From Rhodosporidiobolus odoratus (Eukaryota; Basidiomycota; Microbotryomycetes; Sporidiobolales; Sporidiobolaceae), in NCBI GenBank assembly GCA_034387635.1, contig JAOANU010000003.1:1612001-1676000 (forward strand): 64,000 nucleotides of DNA. The letters run 5' to 3'. The position numbers were made by a program, and so were the translations under genes. The notes under the pieces are model-generated. The model was not told the origin of the DNA. It saw only the letters and a list, made by a program, of their open reading frames with translations, and ran no database searches. How positions within the stretch are numbered: position 1 is the first letter of the stretch; each line of letters begins with the position of its first letter. Shown in pieces: positions 59,051 to 64,000 of the stretch.

Positions 59051-61380
59051 TCACGCCAAAAGAGAAGCGATCGTTTGCTTTCCCTTCTTGCCCTTCTTCT
59101 TCTTCGCCGGTCCAGTTGACGGCACCGTCGTTTCCAGCGGTTCTGCCTCGACTCCCTTCTCCGGCAGGGTCCACCCCTGTGCAGCCGTGAGAACCTCGAC
59201 GCCATCCGGGGTGATAAGGAGCGTTTCTTCGAACTGGGCGGAACCTTTACCGTCAACAGTTGCGGCGGTCCACTGGGATTGACGGAACGGCGTCAGCTAA
59301 GCATCGCGAGAAGGAATGTAACGAGGTCCGAGCGGGGGATCTAGACGTCGAAGGAAGGCGTCCGAGCTAAGGCAATTGACGAGAAAGAAAAACGAGGAAC
59401 GCACGTTGTCCGGCCAGTGGATCTCTTTCTGTTGTCCGACACAGATCATAGGCTCGATGGTGAACGTTTGACCGACCTTCATGATGCCGGGAGCCTTGTT
59501 TCCAGCGTAATGCTAGAGTAGATGACAGGGCAAGAAACACAAGGTTAGCCGAAACTCAGCGAGGGAGGCTGAGAGGCACGCACAGGGATGGTCGGTAAAC
59601 AAGGGTGGAAGAGCCTGTACCACGGGATACAGATCGAGTCACTTCGGGAAAAGGAAGGCTCCGCGTCTAGCCAAAGGACGATAACGCACTGGTGAATACC
59701 ATGTCCAACGTAAGTCTTGTTCGACGAGAAACCCCTCTTGAACGCAATCTCCTCAATCTTCCGTCCAATGTCTTGGTACTGCGTGCCGGGTTTGCACATC
59801 CGGATCGACTCGTCGAGGCATTCTCGAGAGCATGCGATGAGGTCGAGGTTTTCTTGCGACACGGAGGGGCCGACGGGATCTGCAAAGGATTCGAAAGAGG
59901 CATGTTTGTCAGCCAGGCTGTGTCTAAATCGAAGGATGTGACGCGCAAGCACAAGGCGGAAGGACGGATTCGACAAATGAGAGAAAAGTGAGGAGAAGAG
60001 ACTGACAAGTTCCGTTGATGTCGCCGTGGAAGCCACCGTGGAACAGTGTGACGTCCAGATTGATGATGTCGCCATCGACGAGTGGTCGAGCGTCGGGGAT
60101 TCCTACGGTTACGGCGATATATGTCAATATCTGAGAACCGGCGAGGCCGAGCGACCGGCTGACGAAAGTAATGAAGCTCAGCGGGACGAAGACGACTTAC
60201 CGTGGCAGATGACTTCGTTGATACTTGTGCAGACGCTTCGCGGGAACATGTTGTAGTTGAGCGGTGACGGGTAAGAATCCCGCTTGAGGCATTCCTCATG
60301 AACAATTGCGTCGATCTCGAGGGTGGTGATACCCGGTCGGATAGCAGCGGCAGCAATGTCGAGGACTTCGCGCGCAAGCTGCCAACGTATGCGCGTATAA
60401 GTCAAGAGTAAAAGGAACACCGGATGAGACGGACTCGAGAGGACGTACTTTACAAACCTTCCTCATGCCCTCCTGCTCTTCCTTGCTAAGGATTTTGCCC
60501 TGCTTGGTCCTACCCATACGGACGGCCCGGTTGTCCATGGCTTCACTGAACGACCGTCCTTCCTCTGCGGAAACCGGTATGCGAGCGGGAGCAACAGCGA
60601 GAGTGTGATAGGTTCGGCAGAAGCGCGTAAGTCCGTATACGCTCAATTGAAGCGAGAGTAGAGCCCGTAGTCAAGGTAGAAGAAGGAGGAGTGCGCACTC
60701 TCGGTTGCATAGTCCGGTTTAGGGATGTGTTCCGGCACCTCTCGCTTCGGGGGCATTTCCTTCGGATACACAGCTCGCAGCGATCCGGAGTACGCGAAGT
60801 AGCGATTTTTTTTCGGGTCCTGTAAGAACGGCTCCTCGGCTGCGAGAAGCGAGCGGGGATTAGCGCAAGAGAAAGGAAGAGACGACAGGGGGACGTCACT
60901 CACTGCCTTCAGGGTAGACGTAACTGTCGACTGGCGTGGTCGAGGCCGATACGTGCATCTTGCGGTGATGTTCCTTGTCTGCACGACCGAAAGGAAAGAT
61001 TGGGTCAGCCAAGCCGGCAAGGAAAGATGGACCGGGGGTGAAACAAATGTCGGCGTTGGTAGTCGACGCACAGTTGTCACGGAAGCAGTCTGGTGTGCAG
61101 AATTGCGCGCCTTTGACGTTGTTCCTGTCCAGCACAAGACTGTCAATACCGCTTCTGGTTCCCTCCGTTGCTTCCTCATTCCTTCGCTTCATCGACGGCC
61201 TCCGACCAGGACATGGGGCGTCGCTACGCACTTCAAGCACACTGGACAGTTTAATTTGCTGTTCGCCTCCCTGCCGCAACCGTTCAAACACAGTTGACCC
61301 ATCGAGCTACGACCGGCATCAGGCGAAACAGCGGCGGAGGCGCCGGATGAACCGTTCGCAGGAGATGCAGAGTCGGCCAT
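59051..61380 (-). CDS. MAP1: methionine aminopeptidase 1
   Basis: Removes the first methionine from nascent proteins at the ribosome. Start at 61378-61380: [20 protein letters not shown]. The N-terminal zinc-binding region has [20 protein letters not shown] and, after an intron, [11 protein letters not shown] with HHRKMH. A linker [20 protein letters not shown] leads to the peptidase core: [40 protein letters not shown] with CHG, the metal-binding [40 protein letters not shown] and QFEETLLIT. The metal ligands (two Asp, one His, two Glu) are all recognisable. It ends in a basic KKKKGKKGK stretch and stop 59051-59053. About eight introns are present. MetAP1, not MetAP2, is shown by the zinc-finger N-terminus. 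Confidence 0.95.
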
Positions 61381-61751
61381 GGTGTCTTGATGCTGCTGAG
61401 CCGGCGGGGGGACGAGACGAGGTGCGAAGCGAGGTGCCAAGCCAGGTCGATGTAGGAGGCGAAGACGACAATGACAACCTCGTCGAGGTGCCGACGGGGC
61501 GACGCCAGTCAGAGCTCATCGAGTACAGGACGCTGAGTATGATGCGGGCCACCACGATCGTCGGCGAAGGCATCGCGCCGGGCCTGTGGTTCGTTCAACT
61601 TTCGCTCTGGCTTGTCTGCCTTCCCTTCAGTCGTATAGCCTTTCGCCATTGGGGCACCGCATGAATACCCGTCGGATCGCGGCACTGGTAGTGCCGATGC
61701 GGGCACCGAGGCTGCTCAGAACGGGCAGCGAGTTCAATTCTCGCTCTTTGC
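61381..61751. other. divergent intergenic region, about 370 bases
   Basis: The promoter space between MAP1 (-) and the MYND-finger gene (+). No separate gene was seen. Confidence 0.4.
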
Positions 61752-64000
61752 ATGGACATGGGCGACATTGCGGGCAACTTCGGTAGCGGGTGCGTCTCTA
61801 CTCTTTGCTCGTGGCCTCTCACTCGCAACACGGTTGACCTTAGAGCCTCGCAGATACTGAGGGTGGGCAGCACAACGAATAGTGATATGCGGTCTTCCCA
61901 CTTCGCCGAGTTGCCTTGTGCTGTTTCGTAAATCAGCGCCGGGCGGAGTCTGCCGAGCTCCAAGCTGCGCTATCAAGGGTTCGGCAAGTCATCGATATCA
62001 ACAAAAGCTACTTCTTTCTCGACGAGTACAAAGACGGCAAACTACCCGGCGGCATCAGAGCGTGGGAACTTGGGCATGAGCAAGTCATGGACAGCTTCTA
62101 CTCCTCCACCTCGCCAGTTCTCGTCAGCGCTACTCGTCCGCACGAACACCAGAAGCACATCTCCGAAGCCTCCCTCGCCTGCCGTCGGCGCATGCGTACT
62201 GGCACACGTGCGACCGCTGCGACAATGTTGTCCCAGTTTCTGCAGCTTTCTTGCAACGACCAACCGCTCCGCAACTTCGAAGCCAAAATGGTTGCCGAGC
62301 GTGAGGTGCTTGTACTCAAGGCACTCAGCAACGAGGTGAAAACTTGGAACGTGATGCGCGACACCGTCGGGGCAGAACGGCCACGAAAGCTCTGCCCCGA
62401 GATCACGCTGGCCGCTCTCTGCTCTGGAGACGGTAGGGGCCTGAGGCGTCTCATCAACGATCTTCAACATCACATCATGGCTTGCGACATTACCGAGGTT
62501 CCGTTTCCCCATGCCGCCCTCTTTCGCAAGTTTGCCCTCGGCACCGGCAATGCGCTTCCCTTCTCTCCCTCCTGCCGAGCCTTCCAGGACGGGAACCTCA
62601 TTGTCCGTCACGGTGCTCTCTTTGGGCTTCTTTCCGCCATCATCACCACGTTGGTATGTTGTCTTTCTCTCGCGCCATCAATAAGCTGTACCGGCAACTG
62701 ACACTCCACAATTGCCGCAGATCGGAAAGCCGCTCCTGCCAAAGCAGCATATCTCCAATTTCGAGGCCGAGATGACCGCCGCAAACGATCCCGTCACCAT
62801 ATCCGGTGGTCTTTCGCCGGAGGATAGGCTGGGGCCGCAGAAGCGCTGCATAACAATGGCTGAATATTGTCAGCGTTGCCATTCCTACGGTTTGTCTTTT
62901 GCTTGTAGCGCGCTCAAGGGTACTTACATGCTTTTCGCAACGGCAGCGAAAGACGCCGGATGTTCCTCTCTCGAGCGCTGCGGCAAATGCCTACAAATAG
63001 GTCGCATCCAGCCCTACTGTTCCACGTACGTCGCCTTCTAACTCTGCCTTCTTCCTACCTGACCATTCCGTCTACGCAGGGAATGCCAGAAGCTTGACTG
63101 GCGCGACCACAAAGTAACCTGCGGCAAATTGCTCAGTCAAGTCGAGGACATCCCTCTTCTCAACCCCAAACTCAACACTTCGCAGTCAAAGAACTCCCCA
63201 GCTTCGAGTAGGGCGCACATTGTATCGCTGCTTGCCAAGCATCCTGAAGAGTTCTGGGTCGTATTCAACGACACGGCAACGTCAGCTCCTGATCTAATCA
63301 TTCTCGGTTACACGCACCCGAACGACACTGCAACCACACAGAGCATCCAGTCCGTGATGCGCACGATCGCCTTCAAAGCTCTACGCACCTCTGACCCGAC
63401 CTCAGTCGACCTCCTCGCATGCCTCACGGTTCCCCACCCTCAAGTTCAGAACTACGACAACAAGGACGCCCTCGGCAACCCAAACTCGTACGCTCGTACT
63501 GCCAGCATGGTGAGGAAACAGTTCGAGGAGATGTTTGAGCTTGACGAAGCCGCGTTGAACGAAGCTATCAAGCGTGGGTCGCAGGAGGTCGAAAAGCCAG
63601 GGAGAGAAGCAGTACACGCAATGTACATCGCGAAACAAGCCGCAGTGTGCGTTCTCCTCTATGTGCTTCTTTGTGGAGTATGCCGATCAATCCTGGTGAT
63701 TTATTTGCAGGCTCGCCTTCTGTACAAACAAACTTATTGCCGAGACGCAAAAGCACGCTCTGGCCGGAGATCTGAAGGCGATGGACGCCGTCGGCGACAA
63801 GATGCGCGCACTCCCCATGTGTTACCGTCCTGCGTTGGATCCGACGGTGGGAAAGTGCGTTCATACCGCTTCTGTACCTGCCCCCCGGACGAGAAATGCT
63901 GAGCCTACCTGCACTTCCTAGTGATATCCCGCAAGGCTTTGAGATTTGTGGGGCTCTTGCTTCGGACTCTGAAGACTCGGAGGACGGCAGCGATGACCAG
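61752..64000 (+). CDS. MYND zinc-finger protein, 3' end outside window
   Basis: A possible start is ATG 61752 (MDMGDIAGNFGSG), but the phase to the next exon does not fit cleanly, so the true first exon is uncertain. From about 61937 the frame is open: ESAELQAALSRVRQVIDINK, SYFFLDEYKDGKLPGGIRAW, then a helical region (REVLVLKALSNEVKTWNVMR; IVRHGALFGLLSAIITT). After an intron come EYCQRCHSYGLSFACSALKG and a MYND finger: CGKCLQIGRIQPYCST, intron, ECQKLDWRDHKVTCGKL. The C2-C2-C-HC spacing is complete across the intron. It continues with HIVSLLAKHPEEFWVVFNDT and further exons to the window end, with acidic ASDSEDSEDGSDD there. MYND proteins act as protein-binding adaptors or in SMYD methyltransferases; no SET domain is visible here. 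Confidence 0.7.

Overview
The window looks like nuclear DNA of a GC-rich basidiomycete yeast of the Rhodotorula/Rhodosporidium type (Microbotryomycetes). This is inferred from dense genes with many short introns (donors mostly GTGCGT or GTACGT, branch sites like CTGAC), single-copy eukaryotic genes and the basidiomycete DUF7918 family. No tRNA, rRNA, transposon or CRISPR array was recognised. All spliced models were made by eye, so exon edges are approximate.

Conserved genes: CHM7/CHMP7 (partial, left edge, -), a Zip3/HEI10-like RING protein (+), a FAR1/GCM-like zinc-finger protein (+), ATP2 (mitochondrial ATP synthase beta, +), a CTK2-like cyclin (-) head to head with exocyst SEC3 (+), GCN3 (eIF2B alpha, +), a small unknown gene (-), a PCL-type cyclin (+), a LOC1-like nucleolar protein (+), two YheT-type alpha/beta hydrolases (- and +), a TLC-like membrane protein plus a broken copy (both -), an unknown gene (-), MRP51 (-), a transmembrane SH3 protein (+), IPK1 (-), MAP1 (-) and a MYND-finger protein (+, cut by the right edge).

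The unusual part is 3.6-37 kb, where eight copies of a DUF7918-like family lie between housekeeping genes. Labels used below: C (3.7-6.2 kb, +), A (13.5-15.1, -), B (17.1-18.5, +), D (19.1-19.8, -, broken), E (28.2-29.8, +, broken), B' (30.1-31.4, -), A' (33.5-35.0, +), F (35.5-36.8, -, doubtful). Most share a tiny first exon, a beta-rich DUF7918 domain, a Ser/Pro-rich linker, a short coiled coil, and a tail with V-K-x-E and/or a SUMO-interacting-like motif. A-RraA-B is repeated in mirror image as B'-broken RraA-A'. The mirror arms flank a central segment holding the CTK2-like cyclin and SEC3.

A second duplication at 42-50 kb gives two intact hydrolases in opposite orientation. They share a 300-base, nearly identical tract spanning an intron inside otherwise diverged genes, which is the mark of recent gene conversion. 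The window therefore combines stable core genes with a locally expanding, decaying and converting accessory family whose role is unknown.
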